From Nitrospinae bacterium bin107 (lineage in GTDB: Bacteria > UBA8248), in NCBI GenBank assembly GCA_002238965.1, contig MPNJ01000004.1:124001-188000 (forward strand): 64,000 nt of DNA. The letters are read 5' to 3'. Made by a program: the position numbers and the translations under genes. A model generated the notes under the pieces. It saw only the letters and a list, made by a program, of their open reading frames with translations. It was not told the origin of the DNA and ran no database searches. Shown piece after piece: positions 36,045-45,155 of this stretch; within the stretch, counting starts at the first letter, position 1, and each line of letters begins with the position of its first letter.

Positions 36045-37040
36045 TTAGTTTTTCCAACCCTCTGCTGCCATGGCCTCTTTCACCATGCTCAAATCCATGC
36101 CTTCCTTGCGAAGATCCACTGTTCTCTTCGCTTTACGTTTTTTCAGAAGAACTTTGCCCATGTGATCAAACCATTTGTAATCCGCCTCTGATGGGAGAAG
36201 GCCAAAAGTCAGATCGTTCACAGAGGCTTTTACTATTTTAAGCTTTATTTTTGAGCCTTTCGATTGCAAGTGGTTCAGGTATACACGCGCAAACTTATCG
36301 CGATTGTCTCTGTGCAATTTCATGCCACGAATGAATCCTCTCAAAAATTGCGTATATACATCTCTGTCTTTTTTGAGGGTTTTTCCATTGGCCATGATTA
36401 TCCACAGGTTGTTTGCATATTTACAAAAAGTTTCCACTGTGCGGGCATATCCCCTGTCGATGGCTATGGCAGCTTGCGGGTTGTTCAAAGCTATCATATC
36501 CACCGTCCGGGATTTAAGCGCCGCCATGCGGGTATCATTGTTCATGTTCACGGTCGTGAAGTCATTCACGCTTAAACCATATTCCGGCAGAATGAAGGTT
36601 GTCAGCGTGAAATATGTACCAGTAGCTTTACCTACGCCAAGTCTTTTACCCTTCAAGTCATGCAAGGTTTTAACAGGTGATTTTGGAGATGTGAGAATCT
36701 TGTTTGCCTTGCACCAATAATTTGCATTTCCGATTCCAGGTGCATTCGCTTTCTTTGATATAGCCGAATAAAAGGCACGATCGGCGGCGCCGCCGACATC
36801 CAGTGAATTCGACAAAATCGCCTGGCGCATCAACTTCCCCTGAGCGAATTGTTTAATGGTGTATTTTCCCTTGCCGATAGTCTGATTATAATAGCCCATC
36901 TTATGAGCAACGATGGTGACCGCTCCCATAACAGAGCGATGGTGGCCGATGCGGAACGGTGCCGCACTGGCAGAAAATGCACTCAACAGAACTCCTGCCA
37001 CGGCCATAGCGACGACAAGAAACATGCCTCTGCGATTCAT
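36045..37040 (-). CDS. periplasmic NMT1/SsuA-type solute-binding protein
   Basis: A 331-residue exported binding protein with a signal peptide (MNRRGMFLVVAMAVAGVLLSAFSASA, cleaved before APF) and the two-lobed fold of nitrate/sulfonate/thiamine-precursor or TAXI-type binding proteins (LKGKRLGVGKATGTYFTL, MAALKSRTVDMIALNNP). ATG 37040 has AAGGAGG 8 nt upstream; the longer frame to 37118 is not used. No permease or ATPase gene is adjacent, so it is an orphan binding protein here. It may serve a transporter elsewhere for the substrate handled by the 37.3-40.8 kb operon on the same strand. Confidence 0.82.
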   Translation of the reverse strand: MNRRGMFLVVAMAVAGVLLSAFSASAAPFRIGHHRSVMGAVTIVAHKMGYYNQTIGKGKYTIKQFAQGKLMRQAILSNSLDVGGAADRAFYSAISKKANAPGIGNANYWCKANKILTSPKSPVKTLHDLKGKRLGVGKATGTYFTLTTFILPEYGLSVNDFTTVNMNNDTRMAALKSRTVDMIALNNPQAAIAIDRGYARTVETFCKYANNLWIIMANGKTLKKDRDVYTQFLRGFIRGMKLHRDNRDKFARVYLNHLQSKGSKIKLKIVKASVNDLTFGLLPSEADYKWFDHMGKVLLKKRKAKRTVDLRKEGMDLSMVKEAMAAEGWKN

Positions 37041-37254
37041 TACATAATCCTCCTTGAGATTCATGAGCCCGAAGGCATTTTCAGATGATAAAGCGGCAAA
37101 CCCGCTATATGGGAACAAATCCCAAATCCAAAAATCTATATACTTTCGCTATTATCAGAAAACATTATCACACTTGGAAATACCTTTGCATCCCACTCCT
37201 TGTGTTTGAAATTCGCCGGTCATTATCGGACTCAGAAAATTACCCATGCTCCCC

Positions 37255-38469
37255 TCAATCGGTGACAACGGGATCAGGATCGGGTTGTCGTCTTTGCAAC
37301 CACACAGCCAAAACAAAGCCCACAAGCAATACTATTGGAAGTGTCCAAAAAGCATTCAGCATCCCGATTCTCTCCCCAAGCAAAGAAAGGGGAATCGCCG
37401 TTAATCCGGCAAATATCCAACCACCACCCAATATCAATGAACTTGCGAACCCCCGGTGTTCGGGCAAATATTCTTGCGCCAGGGCAACGGATACCCCCAT
37501 CGGCACAAATACACCGGCGCCAATGATGGCGAGAGATATATAAGCCCACTCCAAGGAAGATAACTGAAACGCCACCATACCGCCCAAGGCGCATCCGACG
37601 CCGATGGCAATCACCTTGGGCTTCCCGTACCTGTCACCCAGTATACCCCCGAGCATCACACCGATGGCACCCGAGAAAAATATGACCGTATTGGCCATGC
37701 CGCCGCGCCAAAGCCCTAAACCCTTATCAACAAATATCGCGGGCAAAAATCCCCCCAAATTCGCCAAAGTCGTCCCCCTAACGGCAGCGATGCCAAACAG
37801 GAGAAGCATGGGTCCACGGACATGCTTAAGCGCAACGAACAATCCTTCCCGCTCGAGCGCTTTTTCATCTTTTTTCTTTCTCCGAGGTGGAGCCGGCATC
37901 CCTAATTTCACACCCGCCATCGCGAGCACCGCCACGAGGATGAATACCCACAAATGTTCCATCCCCATCGTTTCCGCGATGAAGATGGCAATCAACGGGC
38001 CAATTGCAAAACCCAACCTCCCCGCTGTAACGAACAAGCTGACGATAAAGCCGGCATGCTCGGAACTCAGCCTGCCCGCACGCGCGGCCATATCCGGATG
38101 GCATAAACCAAAAAGAATACCACCCATGATTACTGCGGCGGCCAAGCCATAGACGCTCGTCACCCATCCGATCGCCGTAAAAGCAACGGAACTCCCGATC
38201 AGGCCTACGGCAAGCCAGGGCAACCAGGGCCACTTGTCGATAACTATACCGGTAATAGGCTGTGTGATTGAGCCGCTCACGGCCTGACATGAAATTAAAA
38301 ATCCGATTGTAGTGATACTGAGTCCGAGTTTTTCTTTCAACAATGGCACAAGGGGCGCAAAGAAGTTTGCTTGGCTATCGACCACAAAATGCGCGAAGAA
38401 AATGAGGCCTGTCCCGGTCCAGGGTAAAGTTCGAAAGGATGGCTTTTCTTTATTCTGAGGGTTAGTCAT
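37255..38469 (-). CDS. MFS transporter, fosmidomycin-resistance-like
   Basis: A 404-residue, twelve-helix major facilitator protein. HFVVDSQANFFAPLVPLLKEKLGLS in the first helix region and the QPITGIVIDKWPWLPWLAVGL loop resemble the FsmR/fosmidomycin-resistance efflux family. A positively charged cytoplasmic loop PPRRKKKDEKALEREG lies midway (about 200). Its ATG at 38469 is two bases past the stop of the LLM gene (AAGG site inside the overlap zone), so it is translated in the same operon and could import or export its substrate or product. Confidence 0.85.
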   Translation of the reverse strand: MTNPQNKEKPSFRTLPWTGTGLIFFAHFVVDSQANFFAPLVPLLKEKLGLSITTIGFLISCQAVSGSITQPITGIVIDKWPWLPWLAVGLIGSSVAFTAIGWVTSVYGLAAAVIMGGILFGLCHPDMAARAGRLSSEHAGFIVSLFVTAGRLGFAIGPLIAIFIAETMGMEHLWVFILVAVLAMAGVKLGMPAPPRRKKKDEKALEREGLFVALKHVRGPMLLLFGIAAVRGTTLANLGGFLPAIFVDKGLGLWRGGMANTVIFFSGAIGVMLGGILGDRYGKPKVIAIGVGCALGGMVAFQLSSLEWAYISLAIIGAGVFVPMGVSVALAQEYLPEHRGFASSLILGGGWIFAGLTAIPLSLLGERIGMLNAFWTLPIVLLVGFVLAVWLQRRQPDPDPVVTD

Positions 38470-38471
38470 AT

Positions 38472-39470
38472 CTACCTTGGCGCCAAGGCTTTTAGAGTGC
38501 GCTCGACGGCATCTTGATAGCTTTCATCCGCCAACACGGGGTCTATCATCAAGGCAGGCATATCCACTCCGGCCTCAAGGAAAGCGGCCAACCGTTCCCG
38601 GCACCTCTCCGGCGGGCCAACAAGACAAAATTCATCAATGATGGTATCTGTAATACCATCTCTCAAAGCTTTTTGATCGCCACTTTCGAAGGCTCGCTTT
38701 ATGGATTCTGCCTCTTGCTCATAACCACTTTCCCGAATCGAATTGTTGTATGCCGGCAGTCCTAGCCAATATGTCAATGTTTGGCGAGCAGCTTCTCTCG
38801 CGAAGTTGAGGTCGTTACATAAGAAGGTATGCAAACCAAGATCAACTTCTACATTACGAGGATTTCTATCCGCTCGTTTCGCACCAGTGTCTCTCGCTTC
38901 CATATAAGCGCTCATTCTTGATAGCGGAACCATGTACGGCAATAATCCATCGGCAATTTCTCCGCCAAGCTCTGTCATTTTGGGGCCGACAGCCGCTATG
39001 TATATTCGGACCGGATAGTTTGAGCGCCTGAATTTCAATTCCTTCCCCTGGTAAGTCTGCACAGGCAGAGGATATACAGGCTCGCCATCCAATACTCCCT
39101 TTACCTCACTCACATATTTACGCATATCTTCCAGAGGATTTCCGGGCTCTATCCCCATCGCTTTGACCCGGGGCGGGTGCCCAAGTCCGAGACCTAGGAT
39201 ATAACGGCCGCCGGAGATTTCGTTAATCGCCACCGCGCCTTGAGCCGCCATGGAGGCATGGCGCAGATAAATGATGGCTACCGAACTTCCGATCTCAATC
39301 CTGGTTGTGTATGTCGCCATCAACTGATTAATGGCCAAAGTGTCCGTTAGAGATTCTGTCGTATAAACTCGATCATATCCTAATTCCTCGCCAAGCCTGG
39401 AAACCTCTCCCAATCCCTCGAAAGAAATGTCCGCAAAAGTGAGAAGCCAAAACCCGAGGCGATGCGTCAT
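38472..39470 (-). CDS. LLM-class flavin/F420-dependent oxidoreductase
   Basis: A 332-residue TIM-barrel enzyme of the bacterial luciferase-like superfamily (GFWLLTFADISFEGLGEVSRLGEELGYDRVYTTES at the N-terminus; GGRYILGLGLGHPPRVKAMGIEPGNPLEDMRKYV; GPKMTELGGEIADGLLPYMV). The motif style resembles F420-dependent members such as methylene-H4MPT reductase-like proteins, but FMN use cannot be excluded. ATG 39470 with AAAGG upstream is chosen; the in-frame start at 39533 would overlap the SDR gene. Second to last gene in the catabolic operon. Confidence 0.85.
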   Translation of the reverse strand: MTHRLGFWLLTFADISFEGLGEVSRLGEELGYDRVYTTESLTDTLAINQLMATYTTRIEIGSSVAIIYLRHASMAAQGAVAINEISGGRYILGLGLGHPPRVKAMGIEPGNPLEDMRKYVSEVKGVLDGEPVYPLPVQTYQGKELKFRRSNYPVRIYIAAVGPKMTELGGEIADGLLPYMVPLSRMSAYMEARDTGAKRADRNPRNVEVDLGLHTFLCNDLNFAREAARQTLTYWLGLPAYNNSIRESGYEQEAESIKRAFESGDQKALRDGITDTIIDEFCLVGPPERCRERLAAFLEAGVDMPALMIDPVLADESYQDAVERTLKALAPR

Positions 39471-39507
39471 ATCAAACCTTTCATTAATTCCATATCTTTG
39501 AACATAC

Positions 39508-40269
39508 TCATTGGCATAATCTACCGCCATCAATCAGTATGACTGTCCCATTCATATATGATGCTTCATCAGAAGCCATGAATACAGCGCAATCGGCGAT
39601 TTCTTCTGGAGCAGCAAATCGTCCCAACGGTATATTGCTCATCAGTTTCTCTCGTCTATCTGCTTGCGTTTCCACGCGATACTTCGTCCCCTCACTCAAA
39701 GTCGTTCCCGGAGCTATCGCATTTACCCGAATCCCTTTGGGCCCGAGTTCGGCGGCATGCGCCTTCGTCATCAGGTGCATGGCCCCTTTTGTCGCACAGT
39801 AGAGGGAATTATCGGGAACTCCAGCTTCTCCAGATGTCGAGCCAATGTTGATGATCTGACCTCCTGTCCTGGGAATCATGTGCTTGGCTGCCAACCCACT
39901 CAGAATAAACGAGGCCATCGCATTGACTTGAAAAAGCGCAACTACCTCTTCATGCGTGATTTCTTCCACGGGCTTGTTGCAGCGGATTCCAGCGCAGTTC
40001 ACCAAAATATCGAGATGACCCAGATGCATCAGGGCGCGACTCATTAAAGGAGCCGCATTCGCCAGATTCGACAAGTCAACCCCCTCGCCAGCCGCAGATA
40101 TTCCTTGGGTCTTACAATGCGCGAGGGTCGACTCCAAAGCTGTTTGGTTTCTACCACCTGCCAAATAAAGTGAACATCCCTCATCGGCGAAACGCCTCGC
40201 TATGGCGGAGCCGATCCCCACAGAGGCTCCTGTAATGAATGCAGTCTTACCTTCTAGCCGCAATCGCAT
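39508..40269 (-). CDS. SDR family dehydrogenase (FabG-like)
   Basis: A 253-residue classical SDR with all key residues: TGASVGIG (residues 14-21), NCAG (90-93), catalytic Ser in INIGSTSG and the Y-C-A-T-K motif (YxxxK near residue 157), plus the C-terminal PEEIADCAVFMASDEASYMNGTVILIDGG. NAD(P)H-dependent oxidation or reduction of a hydroxy/keto group; substrate unknown. ATG 40269 follows GGAGT by 8 nt. It starts 14 bp after the upstream decarboxylase-fold gene and is followed by the LLM gene: one transcription unit. Confidence 0.92.
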   Translation of the reverse strand: MRLRLEGKTAFITGASVGIGSAIARRFADEGCSLYLAGGRNQTALESTLAHCKTQGISAAGEGVDLSNLANAAPLMSRALMHLGHLDILVNCAGIRCNKPVEEITHEEVVALFQVNAMASFILSGLAAKHMIPRTGGQIINIGSTSGEAGVPDNSLYCATKGAMHLMTKAHAAELGPKGIRVNAIAPGTTLSEGTKYRVETQADRREKLMSNIPLGRFAAPEEIADCAVFMASDEASYMNGTVILIDGGRLCQ

Positions 40270-40283
40270 ATCGAGTGACTCCT

Positions 40284-40832
40284 TTACTTTAACGGAGGTT
40301 CTTCTCCCTCTGGCACTTGTAGTTCAAATGCGTTGAGCGTCATCGAAACAGTCGTGTAATGTCCTATCAGGCCGATCAACTCCACCAGCCCGCGCTCTCC
40401 GAAATGCTCGAATGCATTCTGATAAACTTCATCGCTCACAAAATGATCTCCGTGCAGTGCAACGCAAAAATCATAGATTGCTTCCTCATCGGCAGCCATA
40501 TCAGCGGGTCGCCTGTTCTCCTGAACCGCCTTGATAACCTCCGGCGACAATCCCCCTTTTCTAGCTAAGGGCTCATGGGCATACCACTCATATTGAGAGC
40601 CCCAGTACCGGGCGGTTATCAAGATTGCAAACTCGCTTAGTCTAGGCTCGAATAGGGTGTCATAGCGCAAGTAACGTCCAGTTTCTTCCAGTTTTTCCAG
40701 ATAAGCCGGGCTTTTGAGCCACGCCAGAAACGGGCCACGCACTCCTCCCCTGGGACCGGAGGCGATTTTTTCATGGAGTTTTCTTTGCGGTTCCGTCATC
40801 TTTTCTATCGGGATTTCGATCAAACGAGTCAT
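40284..40832 (-). CDS. carboxymuconolactone decarboxylase family protein
   Basis: A 182-residue CMD-fold protein of the subgroup that lacks the redox Cys pair: the helix reads TARYWGSQYEWYAHEPLARKGG, with Trp/Gln in place of Cys and His retained. Its N-terminal half (PRGGVRGPFLAWLKSPAYLEKLEETGRYLRY) is typical. It may act on lactone or keto-acid intermediates, consistent with an operon also encoding SDR, LLM oxidoreductase and MFS. ATG 40832 with AGGAG 11 nt upstream begins the operon; the in-frame extension to 40883 has no site. Confidence 0.88.
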   Translation of the reverse strand: MTRLIEIPIEKMTEPQRKLHEKIASGPRGGVRGPFLAWLKSPAYLEKLEETGRYLRYDTLFEPRLSEFAILITARYWGSQYEWYAHEPLARKGGLSPEVIKAVQENRRPADMAADEEAIYDFCVALHGDHFVSDEVYQNAFEHFGERGLVELIGLIGHYTTVSMTLNAFELQVPEGEEPPLK

Positions 40833-41049
40833 CGACTTTAATTCTCCTGTTAATTTGAGGTACGAGCGTTCGGTGAAACTCACCTGCTACATAAGAATCT
40901 CACAGGTTGCAAGGCGATGTTTAGTTTGATAAGCAATTACAAAGGCTGCGGCCGGCGCGGCCAACTTGAATTTCTGGAAATGTACTTGGAGTGAAAGGCC
41001 CCCACCAGTTTCATCTCTACCCATTTCCAAACATGCAGGAGATCAGCAA

Positions 41050-41265
41050 GTGCCAGAAGGAACAGTGAAGTGGTTCAATGACGCCAAGGGCTATGGTTTC
41101 ATTTCGCAGACGGATGGTGACGACGTTTTCGTTCACTTCTCCGCGATCCAGGGAGAGGGCTTCAAAACCCTGGAGGAAGGACAAAACGTGAACTTCGAAA
41201 TTGTCCAAGGCCCGAAAGGGCTTCAGGCGGCAAACGTCACAAAAGGGGGTGACTCCGAAGAATAA
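41050..41265 (+). CDS. cold-shock domain protein
   Basis: A 71-residue OB-fold single-strand RNA/DNA chaperone of the CspA family, with RNP1 KGYGFI (residues 14-19) and RNP2 VFVHFSAI. The start is GTG 41050, preceded by AGGAGAT at the right distance; this gives the normal CspA N-terminus ([14 protein letters not shown]). The roughly 200-bp stretch between the operon start at 40832 and this gene may hold a 5' leader of the type that controls cold-shock genes, but no fold was computed. A proper terminator follows. Confidence 0.94.
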   Translation: MPEGTVKWFNDAKGYGFISQTDGDDVFVHFSAIQGEGFKTLEEGQNVNFEIVQGPKGLQAANVTKGGDSEE

Positions 41266-41287
41266 CCCTCATTCAGAGAGAACCCAA

Positions 41288-41318
41288 AACGACGGCTCAT
41301 CCGGGCCGTCGTTTTTTT
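41288..41318 (+). terminator. rho-independent terminator after cold-shock gene
   Basis: A 9-bp stem aacgacggc / gccgtcgtt with 8-nt loop and a T-run of seven. Beyond it the base composition changes abruptly to GC-rich. Confidence 0.9.
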
Positions 41319-41422
41319 ATCTGCCGATATATCCCTCCCCTGCTTGCGGGAAGGTCGAGCCTCCATGTTATAACCCGACCGGTTGGGCTATCCATCTGGC
41401 GGACAAAGCAGAAAGGCATCTC

Positions 41423-42526
41423 ATGCGCGACGTTATTATCATCGGTGGCGGCATCATGGGTCTCCTGACGGCGCGGGAACTCCGCAAAGCGGGCAGGAAC
41501 GTCACCATCATCGAAAAGGGCAGGCCCGGAGCGGGAACCACCTGGGCTTCCGCCGGCATCATCTCCGCCCACGGGACGAGCGGCTCCGCCGATATCGCCG
41601 GCCTGCCGGGCCTGAGGCTCCGGGCCGCCTCCGATGAGGATTGGGCTCATCTTGCGGAAGCCCTCGCCGAGGAGAGCGGAACGGACATCGAATACCGCCT
41701 CACCGGCGTTTTGCTCATCGCCCTGGATGAGGAGGAGGCGGAGTCCATCCAGCAAAAAGCCCGTGCGCGCGAGTGGGGCGACACGGAGTGGATGCCGCCC
41801 GATGTGTTGAGGAGCGAAGAACCTTGCCTTTCGACTGATTTGCTGGGAGCGCTGCACGTCACGGGCGGAAACCTCGAAGTCAGAAAGCTGGGGCCCGCGC
41901 TCGAGATTGCCTGCAGGCGGCAGGGTGTGGAAATCCTCACCGGCTGCGCAGTGGAGGAAATCCTGAGCGACGGCGCGAGAGTCACCGGGGTCCGTACCGA
42001 CGCCGGAGTTCATGAGGCGCCCGCCGTCTTCGTCTGCGCGGGCATCGGCAGCCGGAGCGTGCCCGGCGCCGTCCCGAGGCCGCCCATCACCCCCCAGCGC
42101 GGTCAGATGCTCGCCCTGGACGCCCGCGCGCTCGGCCTGAAGCGCGTCGTGCTGACCGTGAACGACCCCTACCTCGTGCCCCGCGCCGACGGCCGCGTCA
42201 TACTGGGCGCGACCCGGGAGTTCGCCGGCGAGGACCCGAGGCTCACAGTGGGCGGCCTCACCTGGCTGCTGAACGAGGGGACCCGCATCGCGCCCGGAAT
42301 CGCCGCCTGCGCCATCGAGGAGACCTGGAGCGGCTTCCGGCCCACCTCGTCGGACTACCTCCCCCTCATCGGCCTGGGGGCGCTGGAGGGCCTCTACTTC
42401 TGCACCGGACACGGACCATCGGGCATCGGGCCGGCGCCCGCGAGCGTGAGGCTGGCGACGGCGCTCTATCTGGGCGACGCCCCCCCGCTCGACCCGGCCC
42501 CCTACGACCCGATGCGCTTCGCGTAG
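41423..42526 (+). CDS. FAD-dependent oxidoreductase, glycine oxidase/ThiO-like
   Basis: A 367-residue DAO-family flavoenzyme with N-terminal FAD-binding DVIIIGGGIMGLLTARELRKAG (residues 3-25), the GTTWASAGII motif and the C-terminal ETWSGFRPTSSDYLPLIG and FCTGHGPSGIGPAPAS motifs. Relatives include glycine oxidase ThiO and D-amino-acid or sarcosine oxidases; thiazole synthesis genes are not adjacent, so the amine substrate is open. ATG 41423 has AAAGG 6-7 nt upstream. First gene of the GC-rich right flank. The opposite strand also has a long open frame, which is a GC-rich shadow. Confidence 0.88.
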   Translation: MRDVIIIGGGIMGLLTARELRKAGRNVTIIEKGRPGAGTTWASAGIISAHGTSGSADIAGLPGLRLRAASDEDWAHLAEALAEESGTDIEYRLTGVLLIALDEEEAESIQQKARAREWGDTEWMPPDVLRSEEPCLSTDLLGALHVTGGNLEVRKLGPALEIACRRQGVEILTGCAVEEILSDGARVTGVRTDAGVHEAPAVFVCAGIGSRSVPGAVPRPPITPQRGQMLALDARALGLKRVVLTVNDPYLVPRADGRVILGATREFAGEDPRLTVGGLTWLLNEGTRIAPGIAACAIEETWSGFRPTSSDYLPLIGLGALEGLYFCTGHGPSGIGPAPASVRLATALYLGDAPPLDPAPYDPMRFA

Positions 42527-43160
42527 CAAATGCGGGGAACTGCGGGGTTCCGAAAAACTTTTTTTAATTCGATAAATTTCGATAATTATCTAATGTGATA
42601 CTTTAATATATCCTGACAATTCGTTAAATTCAATGAATGTTTATGGTTAGTTTGACCTGTAAACCTTTTCGGGAATTTATCGATATTTATCTTATTTTCC
42701 GGAAATTTGAAATCCGCGCGCTCACTCGCGCCATACGAGGATTCCACCGCACCGGCGAGGTCGCCGACGTGCGGACAGCGCTCGAAATTCGCCCGCTTCG
42801 CCGGGATGAAAACTTCGACTGGGATTGCCTTCTCCATCATCTTTTCCTCATGAAGCCTGGGCGTATTGGCCCACTTCGCCCTCTGGGGGGCGAGTCGGCC
42901 GCGCCACTCTAGCGAAACGCCCCCGGCGCGTCGTAACGTCAAATGCGCGGAAATGCGTCATACGTGCTCGGCTGCCTTCAGCGGAATGATGATGTTTGGT
43001 TCGATTTGGAAATAGGAATTGCGCCTTTGTAGGGACAGGCCCCTGTGCCTGTCCGGGGCCGCGATCTGTCCTTATGGCTCCCACTTCCTCGGTTGGTTCC
43101 ATTCGTCAAATCACGAAACCTGGACTTTTCCGACATCCCCTCCTTGCCCGGAACTGACAC
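42527..43160. other. 634-bp convergent gap with AT-rich TCGATAAAT patch and one REP unit
   Basis: The first part (42545-42710) is AT-rich and contains several TCGATAAAT copies. One is a 19-bp stretch at 42673-42691 that is the exact complement of 8081-8099. The last part holds a GTAGGGACAGG..CCTGTCC repeat (43029-43054). A weak minus-strand small gene (42586-42840) is listed separately. Confidence 0.6.
42586..42840 (-). CDS. possible small hypothetical protein, half GC-rich, half AT-rich
   Basis: An 84-codon frame with AGGAAAAG directly before its ATG. The first 45 residues (MMEKAIPVEVFIPAKRANFE..., then ERADFK) are coded by GC-rich DNA and look protein-like. The last 39 are coded by the AT-rich TCGATAAAT patch. 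No family recognised. It may be the head of a gene whose tail was replaced by inserted AT-rich DNA, or no gene at all. Confidence 0.3.
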   Translation of the reverse strand: MMEKAIPVEVFIPAKRANFERCPHVGDLAGAVESSYGASERADFKFPENKINIDKFPKRFTGQTNHKHSLNLTNCQDILKYHIR

Positions 43161-44327
43161 CTACCGCAAAGGCGTGATCCGGTAGACCGCTCCTCTCTCC
43201 TCGGACAGAAACCAGAGCGAGCCGTCGGGCGCCTCAATCACGTCGCGCACGCGTCCCGTTTCGGGGAAAGCGAGCCGTTCCACCTCCCGGAAACCGCCTG
43301 CCGGGTCCAGGCGCGAGATATGGTCGTATTTCAGAGAACTGACGAAGAAATGCCCGCGCCAGGCCGGCCGGAGTTTCCCCGAATAGATCTCCATGCCGCA
43401 GGGCGCGATGGAAGGGTCCCAGTAGAATGCAGGCTGCTCCATGCCCTCTTTCGCGGTGCCCACGCCGATCTTACCGCCCCAGTAGTGGCGGCCGTAGGAG
43501 ATGACGGGCCAGCCGTAGTTCGCGCCCTTCCGCACCCGGTTTATCTCGTCCCCGCCCCGCGCGCCGTGTTCGACGGCCCAGAGCGCGCCGTTCGCGTCGA
43601 GCGCGGCGCCCTGGGGGTTCCTGTGGCCCAGGCTCCAGATTTCAGGCCGCGCCCCCGCCCGTCCGACGAACGGATTGTCCGGGGGTACGCTCCCGTCGCG
43701 CCGGACCCGGATAATCTTGCCGTTGTGTAAGGAGAGGTCCTGCGACGTATCGGGGTCTCCCCGCTCGCCCAGCGTGAGATATAGCGTCCCGTCCCCCGCC
43801 TCCACGACCCTGGAGCCGAAATGCCGCCCGCCCCGGGAGGGCGCCGCCATCTCGAATATGACGCGCAGGTTCTCGAGCTTTCGGTTGTCGGCTGAAAGCG
43901 CTGCGACGGCCAGCGCCGTACCTCCCCCGCCTCGAGCGTGGCGTTTCGAATAGGTGAGGAATATCTCGCGGGTTTCGGGGAAATCCCGCGCGGCGGCGAC
44001 GTCCATCAGCCCGCCCTGCCCCCACGCATAGACTTCCGGGACGCCCGAGATTTTTATCCTCCGGCGTTTTGCGTCGAAGTGAAACAACGTGCCGTCTCGC
44101 TCGGTGACGAGGAACGCCCCGCCTGGCAGGAACGCCAGCCCCCAGGGCGTATCGAGGTCCCCCGCCACCTTCTCGACCGATACCGGGCCTGCCGCCGTCT
44201 GACGCACCGCCGCCCACCCCGGCGCGGCGCAGAGCGCGGTGAGCAGCAAAACGAGGAGCCACGGCAGGAATGCGGTGCGCCTCCTCGATCCGATGGCCAG
44301 CATTGCATCCATCAATAAAATTTTCAT
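43161..44327 (-). CDS. secreted PQQ-type sugar (glucose/sorbosone) dehydrogenase
   Basis: A 388-residue periplasmic six-bladed beta-propeller of the soluble aldose sugar dehydrogenase family (YliI-like). There is a signal peptide at residues 15-40 ending GWAA. Conserved segments include LDTPWGLAFLPGG, QGGLMDVA, HRNPQGAALD and GGDEINRVRKGANYGWP. PQQ and calcium binding are expected; no PQQ synthesis gene is in view. ATG 44327 with GGGAGG upstream is chosen; the frame extends to 44453 through repeat DNA and is not used. Convergent with the FAD oxidoreductase. Confidence 0.92.
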   Translation of the reverse strand: MKILLMDAMLAIGSRRRTAFLPWLLVLLLTALCAAPGWAAVRQTAAGPVSVEKVAGDLDTPWGLAFLPGGAFLVTERDGTLFHFDAKRRRIKISGVPEVYAWGQGGLMDVAAARDFPETREIFLTYSKRHARGGGGTALAVAALSADNRKLENLRVIFEMAAPSRGGRHFGSRVVEAGDGTLYLTLGERGDPDTSQDLSLHNGKIIRVRRDGSVPPDNPFVGRAGARPEIWSLGHRNPQGAALDANGALWAVEHGARGGDEINRVRKGANYGWPVISYGRHYWGGKIGVGTAKEGMEQPAFYWDPSIAPCGMEIYSGKLRPAWRGHFFVSSLKYDHISRLDPAGGFREVERLAFPETGRVRDVIEAPDGSLWFLSEERGAVYRITPLR

Positions 44328-44385
44328 GATCTCCCTCCCGGCTGCTTCGGGGGATTCTAGCGCGGGAGAAAGGCGGGGGCTAGTA

Positions 44386-44434
44386 GTAGGGACAGGCCTC
44401 TGCGCCTGTCCGAGGCCTCTGCGCCTGTCCGAGG
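44386..44434. repeat. tandem 'GACAGGCCTCTGCGCCTGTCC' units
   Basis: Two adjoining copies of the dispersed GTAGGGACAGG-family palindrome just upstream of the sugar dehydrogenase gene. Three tandem copies of the same unit stand at 45961-46020. Confidence 0.8.
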
Positions 44435-44514
44435 TCGCAACCTGTTCGCCCACCTTTGCCCGTCATTCAGGCGTCGGACTCGACCGGGGAGGGAGTAGAG
44501 AATCACTCCCCCCT

Positions 44515-44730
44515 TGAGGGGCTTGTTGAAAAAGGCCAGATTTCGTGATTCGGTTCGACAGATATGAAGTTGTAGGGGTCGCATATTATGCGACCCGGCA
44601 TTTTGCACCTGCCGACCATGGGCCGCATAATATGTCAGACATATATGTCTGACCTACACACCCTCCGACAAGGCGGTAACCCATTACCGTCATACCGGCA
44701 TCGCAGACTTTTTCAACACCCCCTTGAGGG
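44515..44730. repeat. second MITE-like element with TTGTTGAAAAAG-type inverted ends
   Basis: gggg-cttgttgaaaaagg at 44518-44535 is mirrored by gactttttcaacacccc at 44706-44722. Inside are gggtcgcatattatgcgaccc (about 44578-44598) and a compound cataatatgtcagacatatatgtctgac hairpin (44626-44653). No coding frame supports a transposase. Confidence 0.65.
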
Positions 44731-44921
44731 TCGGTCTCCCTCGGGGAAGACCGACGATGAAGCCGAGCGGTTTGTGCGAAGGCTGAATCGGTGGGGGGTA
44801 AAATGGGTTTTATCGCCATTCCGAGTTATTTATACCCCCCACCGAATCGCTTGCGGGCTTACACCCTTAGCTCTTCGTCGGTCTACCCGAGGAGGATAGA
44901 CCGGCCCTCAAGGGGGGAGTG
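44718..44921. repeat. 200-bp foldback with GGTGGGGGGT core
   Basis: The left arm runs from cccttgaggg to aatcggtggggggta and the right arm from taccccccaccgaatcg to ccctcaaggggggag. They fold back on each other around a short AT-rich loop. The same composite structure, in diverged form, occurs at 51973-52135. The rest of the 44328-45155 gap has no supportable gene. Confidence 0.65.
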
Positions 44922-45155
44922 AACTGCATCTCTCAATCCTTGTGCAGGCGACTCGCTGACTGCCCCAATTCACCGGTTCTGGATTCCGGCCCACGCCGGA
45001 TTGTCGCGTGACGTATCCCCGAAATCCGGTCTAAAAAACTTGCTGACGGTTATGTTTCGCCCTGCCGCAACGATTCGTCCTGGATTGCGGGGGGATACCG
45101 ATCCATTACAATGCGGGGAGCCCCAACGCCTGACTACCTGCGAGGATCAGGATAC

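Noticed and set aside
41297-42529. A 410-codon open frame on the minus strand
   Set aside because: It is antisense to the clear FAD oxidoreductase gene. Its composition (Gly/Ala/Arg-rich) and lack of any motif are typical of GC-rich shadow frames.
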